Below are positions 1-14,060 of a stretch of 64,000 nt of DNA, piece after piece. The stretch spans positions 4,552,110 through 4,616,109 of the forward strand of contig CM024177.1 in the NCBI GenBank assembly GCA_013433145.1, read 5' to 3'. Each line of letters opens with the position of its first letter. Position 1 is the stretch's first letter. The notes beneath the pieces were generated by a model, which worked only from the letters and a program-made list of their open reading frames with translations, had not been told where the DNA came from and searched no databases. Both the position numbers and the translations under genes were made by a program. The stretch comes from Ascaris suum (taxonomy: Eukaryota; Nematoda; Chromadorea; Rhabditida; Ascarididae).

Positions 1-1900
1 TCTCGTCTTATAAAAAAGGGATCAAAAAACTCTACCTATGCAATGCAACGAAACTGGAGGCAAAAGCTAAGTAGATTGGTCGCAATATATACTTCATTGA
101 CGATGAGCTCATGAGGCAAATATCACTCATAAGAATGGAGGAATCTGAAAGGTCAGGTGGGGGGGGGGGGCATCACTTCGAAAAAAACCTGGAAGGTAAA
201 TTCACCCCACTGAGAAAATAAAGATATCCTCGGATAACTCCATCGACACTGACCTGTGGATGACAGCTCACTTTAGGCATTTTTTTTCTGCGTAATCGCG
301 CGATCTTTTTGCTTTAAAAATAAAACTTAAAAAGTCATCGAAAAAAATAAAAGCAATCTTTGGACTTACAAAAACTGAGAATCGGTAAGAAGACAAGCGA
401 TGACCGCCAGAGAAGAGAGAGGGAGAGAGGTTAAGAAAGGAAAAAAAGCGAGTGGGCAACACCGGGCACATACACGAAAACACAGGGCATAACTTAGGCA
501 ATGCGAATATCATCGGGAGCGATTGTGATGCAATGCACAATGACGATTTAAAACAACTTGTGTCATCATCATTTAGAATTCAAGCAGGCAACCCACCGAT
601 ATCCCACCACAATGAAAAATAGGCAATCTAGCGCACGGAATAAAAAGTCCACTAAAAAAATTTACATATTCAACGAGACGTCGATCTCTCAATTAAAAAA
701 TGATAAAATTTAAATTTCACAAATGATGACCTCATAACATATCAATGGAAAATTTCCCACTAGAAAAATTAATACCTAAAGTGAGTGGGAGATGATAAAA
801 ATTGATGTGGCAGTTAGTAGCAAAATGAAACGAGGTTAAAATGATCGCTGAAAACTCGACCACATAAAATGAAGAAAGAACTTTGACGTACGAATTATCT
901 CAGTAAAACCGAGAAGTTGAATATATCAGAGGCTTCAAAAACATCATCCATATAGCCCCCTCGGAATCGTTCAACTGTTTTACCACAGCCAATGTCTACT
1001 TCACTAAGGTTTCTTTACCACACCAACTTTACCAGCCCTATCACGGCCAAATTACCGAAACAAAAACACACATTGAAGAGTATCAACTTAAAATTAAACT
1101 TTGTCATCAAGCCTATCAAAGTAACCGATCGAAGGGAGTACTTCCGTATAACAGCAACTGCATTCTTGCTGTAGCTCTTGCTCAGGTGTTTATATCGTTC
1201 CCTTCATTCAGCGTAGTCCTCTTCAGATGAAAGGCCTCGCTTCACAAACCGCAGTGCCAACAATGAGCAAAAAGCTTGAACCGACAGCTCCCCGCTCTCT
1301 GCACTCTCTATAAATTACAAAGACGTTTCCAAATTACAATACATAAATCAAGCTTACAACGTTTAGGACGTTAACGTAACACATTTAGGAAGTCGGTTTT
1401 CAAAGAGCGCAATAGTGCTCTCGCGTAGAGAGCTCTCTTAACGTACAAACGAACGAGTAAAAACAAAGAATTAAGCACAACGAGCAACCGTTAAATAGCA
1501 CCCATATAAGATTCACTGCGACGTTATCAATAAAAACAGCAACAGATCATCAACGAATGCATCACATATTCGAACTTCCATTTTTGCGATATGAAGGGCT
1601 TCTTTATGCAAGGCGATGAGAGGCGAACGCTAATCTGTGAACCTAACTGCGAACACTGAGGGTTCTAATCGAGTAAGCAAGGCTTTCTTAAAACCCCTTA
1701 CAACCAAGAACACAAGTATTCTCTTTTGTTTATGATGCAAATTATAAACAACTAATGGGGAAATCTGCATATGGCAAATTTAAAGTAATAAATACGATCC
1801 AGGAACATGACGTCGACTTCCCATCCAATCGAAGCAGAACAATGAAGGGACAAAATAAGAGAGTAGAGCAGTGATGCACTCTTTTAGTAGAAGACCATAC
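1..1900. other. 3' flank of the OATP gene, no gene seen
   Basis: No supported gene. Open frames here are short and lack convincing splice or start context. A run of 12 G lies at 159-170. This is the region into which the minus-strand OATP transcript would terminate; no perfect AATAAA was found on the minus strand just beyond its stop codon (a CATAAA variant lies near 1730). Confidence 0.5.
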
Positions 1901-4900
1901 TCAGTCAGGTATTCTGAGAGGCTGTGCCTCTTGGACGTTTGGCACCGCATCAACACTCTCCATATTCACATCCGCATCCTCGCTATCACGAACCGCTATA
2001 ACGGCCGCCATCGGCAGAGGATCGTCTCTCATTTGCGTCGAAAAGAATATCAACGTGCAGATCAGGAACAGCATCGCAATTGTCTAAACACTTGCACATT
2101 TTCGAGCAATGTCCTCCTTTTGGATGCTTTCTCATTTTCTGTATGACGCTCATCCTATTAGAAAGCAAAAAATCAGTGAAGAAAACCGTAGTGGAAACAG
2201 AAGAGTTTAGAAAACACAAGTCTACTTTCGTTGCCTCTGAATACGAATAAAACCCTCCCCTTTGTCTCTCGTAATTTTTCCTCTGTCATTCTTGACAATC
2301 TCATAAACGAGACTAACGAGGAAGCGAAGAGGTGACACATCCCTCGTTCTCCCCATTGCGGACGATCGCCTCACTCTTTCTTATGTATATCATATCGCTC
2401 GAAAGAAAAAACGGGCAACTTGTACTTATTTTCCCTCACAAACTTCAGTTGCAATCGCAAACTGTATGATATAAGAATGGCAAATTTACCTGCCCGACAA
2501 CACTGAATGCCAAGAAAAGATCAGCGAGTAGTTTGTTCTGATAGAGCATGCAGCTTCCTTGCTGAAAACAGAGCCCTGTTTGTGCGTTCATGGAACTTTA
2601 CAGTTAAGTGGCTTTTTTCTCAGTTGACCTAGCCCCTCCTTCTCAGGCTTAATTTATATTTGCTGCAAATTTATGAAATAAGTCGCTGAAGTTTACGTTA
2701 TTGGGCATAATGCTAAATAAGGTATATAAATATGATAGGTTGCTGAAAAAATTTTTAAATCCTTCTAAACATCAGCGTTATTTTAATCGGACTCACATCA
2801 GCCACTTTGTCTACGACCGTAACCCATTTATCCATCTATATGCTTATACAAACCAGCTTGTCCCTCACACAATGGCAACAAGAGAAATACACCACCTTCA
2901 TCCCTCCCACTTTCCTGAGGTTTCAGAAATACTTTGAAAAGCCGGAGATTCTCCCCTTCATGCAGCCATCACAACCGAATACTCACTCCCCGAATAAGCA
3001 AGATTTCAAACCTCGCCAGAGCATGGATCGAGATTCGGACGAATGCACGACACGTCGAACATCCAGCCGAATAAGACCGGTGCTGGTATTGTACCTATCA
3101 CACGCACAAGAATCCACTGAATACCCAACGCAAACGAACGCTCAGCATAATCGACAGTCCTTGAATGCATCCGAATCAAGCACAAACACTTTATCCAACA
3201 CACAATTTAAAATAAACCAATAGCCTGATTGTATCTTTTGAAATGTTCACCACACAAGTGATCGGGAAATATGACCCGATTCGCAAGTGATTCATTCCAG
3301 TCTGAACCACCTCTACACACACTCAAATGTAATGTTTGCTGAATAGGCTTTCATTATCACCGGATCAACAAAAATCGTGACAACAGCAACACGGATCAAT
3401 AAAACGTTAAGCAACTACCTGAAAAACTGAATGCAATTTTGGACTGTGAGACGTTTTTTAACTGACGACTTGGGAGTGTCGCTTAAGAGCTGAAATCTCA
3501 GGACGATGAGGAGAAACGTCACAGAGCGAAGCAACGAGGCAGAGGGAGTATTTATACACTGCAAGGATTAAAATAACTTGTGCAGCTATTAGGTCAAACG
3601 AACTACTGAAAGGAAACATCCTTCAATTATCACCTTAACACAACGGAGATAAGCGGTACGCCGACAGCAAATGCGAAAAAGCAGAACGGAGCGAACATAA
3701 TAAGGAAACCGAAGAGACCCGTGCATTTCGACTCGCAATATCCTCGCTTCAGTGTTTTATAGCCAAATTTCGTCGCAGCGGGTACGCACGAGCAATTATG
3801 GTAGATCTGAATAGACCGACCATCACGCATCCTTCGTGATCGCTTATCACATTTCGCACTTTATGCATGCAACCGGTCTTTGTTTCTTTGCCAAGCTTAT
3901 GAAATTGGTTAGTGACTTATTTATTTCTGATCAAGACAAAAATATTAAATAAAATACATTTTTGCCATCTCTGTCAAAACCCATTTATGAGTACAGGAAG
4001 ATATCAAAAGAAATCTCCTCTTCTTCGGAAAACTCAAATAAGCAAATGAACTACACAAAATTTTAGCTGATGTCATTAAATGCTTGCCACAATACCGCAG
4101 AGTTAGGCAAATTTCAATCAGAAACTCAATGTGAGGAAGTAGTAGCACAATCAGCCGTGCATATAGCATAGTAACAAATGAATCGAAGCCATTGATTATA
4201 TCCATGATTACTGATAAACACGATTTATTTTCGTTCGAGTAAAACTCGGATTTTTGCAGTGATTGTTGGCTGCGTATTCGGATGTCGCCTATGAATCAAT
4301 GCGGCAGGTGAGTAGCGGTTAAGTGCCATCAAATATCGGCCTCTGGCTAATGCTTGTGCCAGATGGGACTCACTTTTCCTATGAGCCTCTTGTCGCAGCA
4401 ATTCATCACACAAACACTCAATTAGCACTTTTTCCACATCGTAACAGCAGCATGCTAAATGACTTAAATTTCAGGCATCTGTGCACGAAAATAAACCGAA
4501 TCATTTGAACAACAGATTATATTTCAGCAAAGACCTCTTTACTCTAACAGCCGTTCCAATCAACCATAATGGAAAAGAAAACATGGGTATCAAGCCCCTC
4601 CCTCCACTCTCCTTGAATCAACCTGACCTGCAGTACGCTTATAAGAACGGAGAAGAGTGCACCTTTCTCAGCGGTTCATATTTTTGCTGACATCCGGCAA
4701 AGCACGGCGAATAGAATGATATCTGTTGGCCGTTATCAAGTTCAGCACACATCGGGTGGTATTCGCTTCCAACACAATCACAGTGCTCATTGCATTTCGA
4801 TCGCAGCGACGGTAACACATCGGTCTCATTCATATATTCTTTTAGGAATAACCTCGAAAAAAACCATACACAAATTAATTCATAATCCGTTATCCCCATC

Positions 4901-7900
4901 CTCATCTCACCTCCAACCAAGACTATCCCCACCGGATAAACTCCCCGCTCTATTACTTAACTGATAAAGAGTCAGCACCCTGAAAAAAGTAACAACTTCA
5001 GAAGTAGGAGCAAAGGGTTAAAGCAGATACAGAAAACACAGCGTCTTGGCATCCTCAAGTATAATCATTATTCCCTCCGTTTTCTCTCATCAACCGAGTT
5101 GACGCATTCCTATCGATTCGTGTTTCTCGCTTCGCTATAGGAACTTCCTCATCTCAATCCTCACCTCTCACTGTCTTCCACCCCCTTCCCCTCGTGTTCT
5201 TCAAACTGCTCCATTCTGTTCATTTGCAATATAGCATTATCTATCGCCAATATTTTTAAGGAATTTGAATGTTCTTTCAAGGTTGTCCGAATGTTACATA
5301 GAGATAAATTTAACTATTTAAAACAAATGACTTAAACTTATCGACTTCATAAACGTACTTATCGACTTCGTAGTGCGTTTCGATACCGGCCAACTGATCG
5401 TGATCGCAGTAGATTAAATACATCGGTGACAGCAGAAGCGAACACATCAACAACGCTATGCAGAACTTCAGCGTTTTCACACAACTCAATCGGAACCTTT
5501 GCACAACGAAACCGCTAAACATAGTGCCCACTCCCGCCATTGGTACCATGATGCAACCTGAAATTAGGGCTTATAATTCGCCGGGTCAGGAGCTTCAACT
5601 TTTAATGGAACTTTTCGAGAAATGTTGCTTCCTATTTTTGTCCAGAGAATATTTCTCAACTTTCAGCTCATCATTTGCTCCTATTTGAAGTTCCAAATTT
5701 TCCTTTAACGTGCGCCTATGAACGAGTGACCGGCAAGGAAGTAAAAACAATTTGCATCCAACTACTCGACCGACCTATACCACTGAGGCTATGAGTTGAT
5801 GTGACCACATTTTAAATCACGCATGCCCCTCCGTTCCGTTATTTTTCTGTCTCGTTCTTTTGCACCACTGTAACCATATGGCACCTCAATAGAACCACAC
5901 AGTATCACACCGGCAGCGACCGGGAAGACTTGAAAAATGGTGAAAACGAACAAATTTAAAACAAACATGTTGTATTCCTTACCGATCCGATCATAAAACA
6001 ACGACAAATGAACGACCTAAAATACACCTGATTCGATTCAGCACATCGATCCAGTTCCAACGACCGGATCCCAAAAACAACATCCACAAGGAGCATTTAT
6101 CAACGAATAAATATTTATTGCTAAGCAAACTTACCAATGAGCATATTCGCCTTACTTGGTGCGACGCTGAACTGTCGTTCCAGATACTTCGACATGAACG
6201 TCGATGCACCCGTTATTATTAAACCTAAAATCAAAAGAAATTTCAATACTGATGAACTTAATTTTAAAGCATTTCATAAACGAACAAAATATGCAGATTT
6301 TTCAGCACCCGTATTACTTCCATAATCCCGCCACTTATAATTCTCAAAAATTGAACGACTAAAAAAGGTGGTTATCACGGTCAATTTTTAAATAAAAACC
6401 ATTTCTTAGTAAAGGTCTCAGCTGAACTGAAACCTCCCCCAAAATTTCGGCAGAAACAGACCCCCCCATCCCGCCATAAAAACACTTTCCTGGCAAAAAA
6501 TGATGTGACCACCGTAAAATGAGCAAAAAACCATATGTGTGGCCGGATACAATTTTATATTCATTTCAGTGTGGAAGATATACATTAATATAGCAAGTGA
6601 TGCAATCATCATTTCAACGAAACCTCCGCCTTGAAGAAAATATTTCTTTAAAAGCTTGTGAAGTTTTTTACCCCGTCCCCTCTAATGCCCCTCCAGTGCA
6701 ATCCACAATGGTAGGTTTGCATCCAAAATCTATCGTGAAAACTTAAAGGAATCTTTGAATAAAAACAAAAAACCATACACTTTAGAAATAAAACAAAGTA
6801 AAAGCAGATTTATTTATGGATTAAAACTAAATGAAATCTTCGCAGCTCCCATCAGTCGTCTCCATTTCCTTTAACAGCTGAGATCGCAAAAAACCCTCCC
6901 ACTATTTTTATAATAAAGTCTTAAAAGACATTAAAAATTAAAACATAAGGAACTTGAATCAAGGAATGAAGAGAAGAGGATTGCAATGCAGAAGGCAGTA
7001 TAATAGAAGCACTGAAAACATCACACTTTTTGTATGCCACTATGCTTTTATTCGAACTCGGCAACAGACAATGAGAATCCGCTTCAAAGTATTTAAAATC
7101 TCCTCTTTCCAATCGATGCAATTCAAAATCAAGCAATGACTTAATCAGTAAAACAGGTCTTATTCCCTAAACCACCTGCCTGTCAACGCTGTAGCCTTCC
7201 ATCAGGTCTTCTCCTGAACTGCTGATCAAACTGAAAGGATATCTTTCTATCTTTTAAAGCACTCCCCTTGGTGCCCATTCTCGTTCGCATCTTAACACTC
7301 AATCGAAAAAAGCCGCAAGCTTAATGTACGATGCCTGCAGTCTATTTTTGCAAGCAAGGAGGTGAGATGAAGAAAGGAGAAGGAATCGGAAGCAAGGATA
7401 TCTGTCCCGTCCCTGCGCTCGTCTATTCGATCCTTCATCTGATCCTCCTGCCTCAAATCACACCACAAACGATACATGAAATGAAGACTCACCGTCGACA
7501 GCCATCGCGAGTGTGATTAGCATATAGCTACCATTCGAAAGAATACGGTAAATGGCGATCGGTATGTGCCGAACATCAAGCCAGATATGATACCAAATTG
7601 GACCGCGATTATTCTGTAATGCTGGCATCGACTCCCCTATCGTTATTGTAGGTGCGGTGGTCTTCTCTGTAATTAATTTATTCGTCAATGAGACTTTCAA
7701 TCGAAAGTGATCTCATCTCTGTCAGAACGAGTGCATGAATACAAAGAGGAAAATAGGCCTCCAAGAAGAGTCATCACGACGGATGCGAATGCCGAACGTC
7801 AAATGTTCGGCGTTTCAAGATAACAATATTATACATTACAAAGTTCCATAGTAGTTCCCTATGGTTCAGCATATTTTTTTCTATCTTACATTCTCTTGTT

Positions 7901-10900
7901 ACATTTATAAATGGATAAGTACAGTAATGTTTAGTTATGAGTTCGCTAAATTCAAAAAATATCTTGATTTCTAACTGCTCTCTCTAAAACACGAATAAAG
8001 TATCTCCGAAGCGAAATAATAGAAAATAGGTTCTCATTCATAAGGCACACAAAACTGTCCACTCAAAACTTGTACAAATTTGATTGCAGCGATATCCAAC
8101 AAAGTTCCTATTGATTCTTATGGGATTTATTAACACAGTTACTATCTTCATGTGTGCACAACAAAAGAAACCCCTTACCGACCCCATCGGCGGGTAATAA
8201 TGGTCCACAAGCTGCATAATTTTTACCTCCCGAGGGAATACCACAACATTCCGGTGTGCGTTTCTTCACACCCTGCATCGTCTCTTCGTGCAATCGAGTA
8301 CTGGAACCACACAACAAATATAAATAAAAATCTACATTTATAAAGAATCTGTTCCATTTCAAATAAAAAAACAATGAAGACAGCAGCTATTATACACAAA
8401 GAATACTGCCAGAAGCAGCTAACAATACAAAAGTGTATAAATGGGGAACTGAGTGGTAACTAACCGATGCCATTTCAGTGATTCGGGTAATACTTTTGGC
8501 AAGCTGAGTATTGGAAAGACGGCAATCAAAGCCAGCATACATGCAATCTGGAAGCCAATCCACCAAGCACCCACCCACTTCGGATCCGATTCGTCGATAT
8601 TCACGATCCTGAAATTGAAACGCTTTGGTACTAATCTAGGCTAATGGCAGAGTTTCGAGTCCCAACTGTAGCTTTGAAGAAGCACCTCGTAGCGCTACAT
8701 TATGAACCCGTGTCACCCTTTCCGTTTTCGCCCTAACATCGGTCACTTGAGGGCGATCGCTATGACAGCTTGGTTCGCGATCGAACCACAACCCACAAAC
8801 TTAATTCTGCCATCTCATGCCATTCATCTAAAATCGATGGCATGAAAGTAATTCAGAAGCTTTCAACTTCAAATTAACAGTCTGTTATGGAATTTTGCAT
8901 CTTTACGAACTATTTTTACCCCTTCGGTATTAAAGTCTCTCGATGATGATTTACCACAACAAAATCTTTTGTTAGTTGCCATATTTAACATATCAATAAA
9001 AAAATCTTTTAGCACTGAAGATGGCAATGGTGATATAACAGCGATGTTTCCAATTAAATCAACGCCGAATATCCACTCGAAAATTTTCGTCGAAGTTCTT
9101 CTTGAAATTTTTTCATACATTCGTCATCCATTGGAAAATTTAGAAAACTATCGAGTAAAATTTTTCGACTCCACTTAGCGTCACCCGAACGTTAGCAAAA
9201 CGCATCTTTTCTTCCCTCCTCATCGATAAATTGCTGGAATACGGTGATAGTCTCGACCCTTTCCCTTTCTCTCCTCTTCTTCCAAATAATCGCTCGAGGG
9301 AAGAGAACTACCGGAAAACAGCTTGAGAAGTGCAACTCGACGGAAAACTGGCGCAACGACTTAGGCGAAGGAAGGGGAATTCTTACCAGAGATGGGATCC
9401 CAAAAAGACAACTCGGGGAGCAGTTTGTCGACGGTGTGGAAAAATCGATGAGAAAGGTCTAGTTGCTACGAGGAAAAATTGTTTGGAACGGTTGAGGCAA
9501 TCTTCTGATAAAAACACCCTCTAGTGGGAAACAAAACGATCTGTAAAGCGACATCATTGGGGCCAAGAGGTTCTGAATGAGAAAGTCGAGAGGGAAAATT
9601 TGAAGAATGTTTTCTAACGAGAGATCATCACAGAAAGTGGCCTCCACAATAAATATGTCCCCCTGTAAAAGTCCAGTCAAAAAACACGGCCTCAGCATAT
9701 CACACCAGCATCCGCTGCTATTTTGCAACTCATTTTAACCCCTAAAAAACTCATGTAATCCACTTGTGCAAGTTATTTATCCGCGCGCTCCACTGAAGGG
9801 CCACTAAACCCTCCCCAATCCCAGCTATAAGAGGCGAAAACTGCGTTACGGCTATGTTGAATCAAGGAAAACAAGACTAACGCGAATTGATATTCCGGTT
9901 GCAAGAAATCGGTGTGATATCGAAGAAAAGAGCTTGACATAAGGAAACCAAATGCTGGGCCAAATATTGCGAATGCATAAAACACACCTGTAAATAATAA
10001 TACACCATCGAAAGGGAAAATACCGCAAATATGTTCCGCCACTAAAAGACAATGAAAACGATTTCGACATGAAAACCCCCTCTCCGTCTCACAAACCACG
10101 TCGACTGATACTTTGGAGACCGATGCACCTGGAAGCATAATGAGCCTAACGACTTTGATCTGTTTTGTGGCTGTGGAAGAGCTCTCGATCAAGCTGCGAA
10201 CTACAGCAGGTCACTCACATGACCATGCTACCTCCATCATCTCTGCAGTGTTTGGAAGAAACCCAGATGATGTATAGAGAAATCGTTTAGCCGTCAAAGT
10301 ATAAAGCTGCCCTCTTCCGGTGACACATCGTGGCCGCATTACTACACGTTTGACGGCTGTTTACCTTTAAAGTGAGTCTAACATCGAGAAAAGCTTCAGA
10401 AGGAAAAGCCTCAAAGATCCCTAATTTCCCACTCTCTTCGGCATGCACGGAACGTGTAGTCGCAAGATCTATGTCACAGATTAAATGAGAGCCATATTTT
10501 ACAATGCAGATATAGATCTAGTCTCTACTTCATATTCAAGCTCAGCACTCAAATTCCCGGAACGGAAGTCAAAATAAGTGCAAAAACATATACCGCAAAT
10601 AGCTCAAACATCGAGAATCCAATAAAAGCTTCACTAACCGAGATAGAGCGAAGAAAGTGCTGGTCCAACATTTTCATCAATATAGCTCACTCCAAGTGTG
10701 AACAGTGGTGTCGCACCAATACCGTGCAAAAAATGTGCCAAACAAAACATAAAAACATAGCGAAACGTTCCTGCCTATAAATATAGTCAACAAAGCATGA
10801 AAGTCAGAGGTCACCTAAGCCCATGACCGTTACACACCAACAGTCAACGTTAACCTAACTACGACTCATTACCACATTGCTTTGGGATGACCCTCAACGG

Positions 10901-13900
10901 GTTATAAATTTATCGAGAGTGAGGAGTTTATTGAGATTAATAGCATGCATTGCTAAGTATAGTGAAAAGGAGTCTTTTGGTTATTAAGGCAACAATTTGC
11001 TGCCTGAAGGGCCATGACACCTCATAGCTGTATGGGTAACTCGAATCGCTGCTAGTCTTGTTTTAGCATGACCGTTTTTTGCATTCACCGAGTGGTCGTC
11101 TTAACTGATGCATTAGATGAAGTTAACTATGTGTTAGTTGCTGCACGTACTTCGACGTACAACAAATCAGGCAACTGTAAGTCTATGACGAATCAATCGC
11201 ATTCAGGCACATCTAACAGAGTGATGCCATATTTGCCTATACGTAAGAGAAAAAATGAGAAACCTCTTTCATATCCACTGCTCACTGAAGTACCCGATCT
11301 TTCAGGTGCTACTTATCTCAATTTCTATGAGAAGAAAAAGGAGAAACACTCCGAACAAACTCGAACAACATTACACTCGTATCAAAACAACAGAATTCTT
11401 TCATAGAGAACTCAGAATATTTTACACAAAGGATTCCCAATATATTCCAAACCTATTCGGTTCTCTGCATGAAAATACCAATAAGTCGCACTTTCTTCCC
11501 TCCCTTCCTATCTTCGACTAACCTCTCCCCCTTGCAATCCAACTTCCACATACATTTACGTAAAGAACTGATTAACTCACAAATCTGACCAAAAAAGGCA
11601 CAATGAGAAATGCACCAGCATATCGCAGCCAGCATATGAAGTCTACTCCCCCTCTTCCTCCTCCCCCCGTCTCCATAATCCTCTGTCTCTCCATCCGAAA
11701 AATAAATATCGAACCTGATTTTCGGGCGATGGACAACTTTTCAATGCTTCGGCACTTGCACCCGATAATGGCCCGTGTAATGTATCGTTGAAAATTGTTA
11801 GAAAGATTGTCGAACTCTCTAAAGCAAAAAAAGAGGAATACTGAGGAAACACATTTTGGGAATCAAATCATATATGCAATTGGGATTATACAATTCACAA
11901 TTATCCAGTGCTAACAATAGGAAAGAAATATAATTTTGCTTTGTTTTAAATGAACAAAAATCGACAGTTGGAATAATTAAGGAAAGAAATCGAACATCTG
12001 AATGACATTTGAGCAATAAGAATGGACTCAAATTTGAAGCGTAAACATTGGAATAACGATTAACCGCGACGGAAATCATTTTAAAGCCAAGGCAAATAAG
12101 AGGCAAAAGGCGCTTCGCCAAATATGATATGAATATTTGTAACTGTTTGCCAAAGACTGGCAAACAACGCAAATAAGAAGTTCGACATAATGCGACAATT
12201 TAGGCGTCGATCAAATTGTTGCATTATTTGCACCTAGAAAGATTCGCACAGAATTTTCCCGACAGTTGGAAAACGAAATTTCATCCCAAAGAAATCAAGC
12301 CCTCTCCTTAAAAGCGCACTTCCGATTAACTTCCATCAAATACTTCCACGCTCTCAATCATTTAACATCTAACGTTTTGCTCACTATCCCATTCAAAGCA
12401 AAACTTTCCAATCCTCACGTGTGCCACGTTCTCCACATTTACCGAAGCTTGATTCCTCGGCATTATATGTGGACGTATATGAATCGGACAAATTATGCGG
12501 CATTGTGAAAATAAAGCTCCCAAATGCCATAAGAAGAAGACCCACTGCGAGCACCATTGGTTTCGAGTGACGTCCGCCGAAATAAGACACCGGTATACAT
12601 AAAAGCACATAGCCAAAGTCGTAAAACTGAAAAACTTTCTTTCACCGACCAACGACTACAACATTTATTGTACCACATGGGAATATTAGTGCACCTGGAA
12701 ACTGGTGAGAATAGAGTCACTGAATTCATCTATGCATATTTTAACGCAGAAATAGGCAATTTAAAGAAATTATGAAGCGTGCCTGCATAATGCGGCCGAT
12801 TGTTGACGATGAGAATTGAAAGCGACGCTCAATGGACGTGATTGCAGATGGGACCAAACCGTTGATGAGCAATCCTTGCACCGTGCAGAACCAACACATC
12901 CACAACAGCATCCAATTACGTGACCCGAAACGCTGCATCCACTTTGGTCTGCAATCCAATAGATCACAGCTGCCATACCACAAGCGACCACCTTGCTCAA
13001 ACAGTTTTCGATGTCCAACAAATGATATAATCCAACGACTACGCCTCACATCTTTTACAATCCAATTTCCTCCTAGCTGATAAGATAGAAAGTATTTCCA
13101 CATACAACTGAACCGCTCGTTACTTTCTTCACTAAGCATAAAAACAAGCTTCGTAGTGCCGGATTACTTCCGAGCAATATCACCCACCTCCTCCTCCCTC
13201 CCCCATCTTTCAGAGGCATAGACATAGCCTCGCATATGAGACTTGATCGATGAAGTTTCCACATACCTCCATTCCAAAAAAAGCAATCGCGTGAACTCAA
13301 TTCCCAATGTACCTTGTCACCTTTCTTATCGACGCCTCACTACTTTCGTTGACTGCTATCACAGCGCTTAGCATCGTCCCCATTCTCCAGTGTTTGCTGC
13401 CTGGTCTCAACTTCGAGCAACTTCCCCATCTAGTTTCAGATAAATCCCCTTCACTTCTGGATAGCTCTTCTTATCACAACGATTAACAAAACTTCAATTT
13501 CGCGATGAAGCTCTTAGAGCGGCTTCTTGCCCCTCCCCTTTCTCATAGCGCGTCCAATCCACCCGGAAGAGAGTAACCACAATCCAATAAATTGATATGA
13601 ACCACGAAGGTAAATTTCTGCAAAACAACTAGCTCAACAGTCACTACTCAATGACAGTGCAAACAACATCAACAATGTCGCTACTGTTTCAGATTTTATA
13701 TGATAGGGTTTGTCAGCTGAACTAAAATAAACCTACAGCAGTCAAAAGAACTCATTTCCGTCTAAAACCCAGTAAGCAGTTCGCACAACTTTTAGAATAT
13801 TCAAGAGATAATGAAGTCTTAGCAATGCTTTTTAATTAGAGAAAAAACACGCTCACCTCCATTTCCTCACTCCAACGAGAGTTTCGTTGACCATCACATT

Positions 13901-13988
13901 GATTTCGTTTTCGATCGCCTGCATTTGCTGCTTTTTCTGCCATCCGCAGGTGGTCGCCCATGGCTTTTCGCGCTTCGGAGTTGGCCAT
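1901..13988 (-). CDS. Organic anion transporting polypeptide (S
   Basis: Sixteen exons on the minus strand: 13988-13857, 13076-12783, 12626-12443, 11818-11715, 10774-10639, 9987-9882, 8608-8465, 8300-8227, 7666-7493, 6224-6135, 5557-5359, 4852-4663, 3806-3634, 3159-3012, 2561-2490, 2083-1901. They total 2403 nt, 800 aa plus stop, with phases agreeing at every junction. The product is a 12-span plasma-membrane carrier of the SLCO/OATP family (major facilitator fold), expected to move amphipathic organic anions sodium-independently. Visible landmarks: a 44-residue hydrophilic N-terminus; span 1 followed by IERRFQFSS; GIGATPLFTLGVSYIDE in span 4; the OATP signature DPKWVGAWWIGF at about residues 327-338; a Kazal-like cysteine loop (CNEHCDC...YSPCFAGC...NCSC) at about 566-616; ERSFALGIQWIL before the last spans. 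Exon 2 appears to end in a GC rather than GT donor. The start ATG at 13988 has an in-frame stop upstream. Length is within the family's range. Substrate cannot be predicted. Confidence 0.93.
8969..9178 (+). other. Open segment nested in OATP intron 6, weakly PUB-domain-like
   Basis: A 69-codon plus-strand frame inside an OATP intron, ending at a stop. Its C-terminal half (EVLLEIFSYIRHPLENLENY) vaguely resembles the helical L-L-x...I...P....YR core of PUB domains, found in peptide:N-glycanase-type proteins. The opposite strand is also open, so the evidence for coding is weak. It could be a nested exon, a gene fragment or chance. Confidence 0.15.
12627..12783 (-). other. Non-canonical GC-AG splice junction in OATP intron 2
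   Basis: Base 12783 is the last base of exon 2 (...IGRIMQ), followed by gcacgc instead of gt. The next exon begins at 12626 after a tttttcag acceptor (FYDFGYV...). The join aligns GRIMQFYDFG without gaps to the GLISSSYEIG-type segment of other OATPs, and no GT donor keeps the frame there. GC-AG introns are a known minor class in nematodes. Confidence 0.6.
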
Positions 13989-14042
13989 GGAGGACCAGAG
14001 GCGAACCCGTTATTTATGTTCCTTTAATATGAATAGTGAATC

Positions 14043-14060
14043 CCTATAAAGGCAAACGAA
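14043..14060 (-). promoter_or_regulatory. Possible trans-splice acceptor upstream of OATP start
   Basis: On the minus strand a pyrimidine-rich stretch ending in cctttatag lies 55 nt upstream of the OATP ATG, with no donor between them. In nematodes such an orphan acceptor usually receives a spliced leader. Only the pattern is seen; trans-splicing is inference. Confidence 0.25.

Noticed and set aside
4225..4437. 70-codon minus-strand frame between two OATP exons, with CLC-type cysteines after the Kazal region
   Set aside because: The Kazal exon joins in phase directly to 3806-3634, which supplies the expected NCSC residues; inserting this frame breaks phase and family alignment.
9773..10192. 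139-codon minus-strand frame
   Set aside because: Only 9987-9882 of it is a real OATP exon; the remainder is intron read-through without family resemblance.
11453..11635. Possible OATP micro-exon near 11580 (acceptor ttttttggtcag)
   Set aside because: Exons 11818-11715 and 10774-10639 already join in phase with correct family spacing, so no extra exon is needed.
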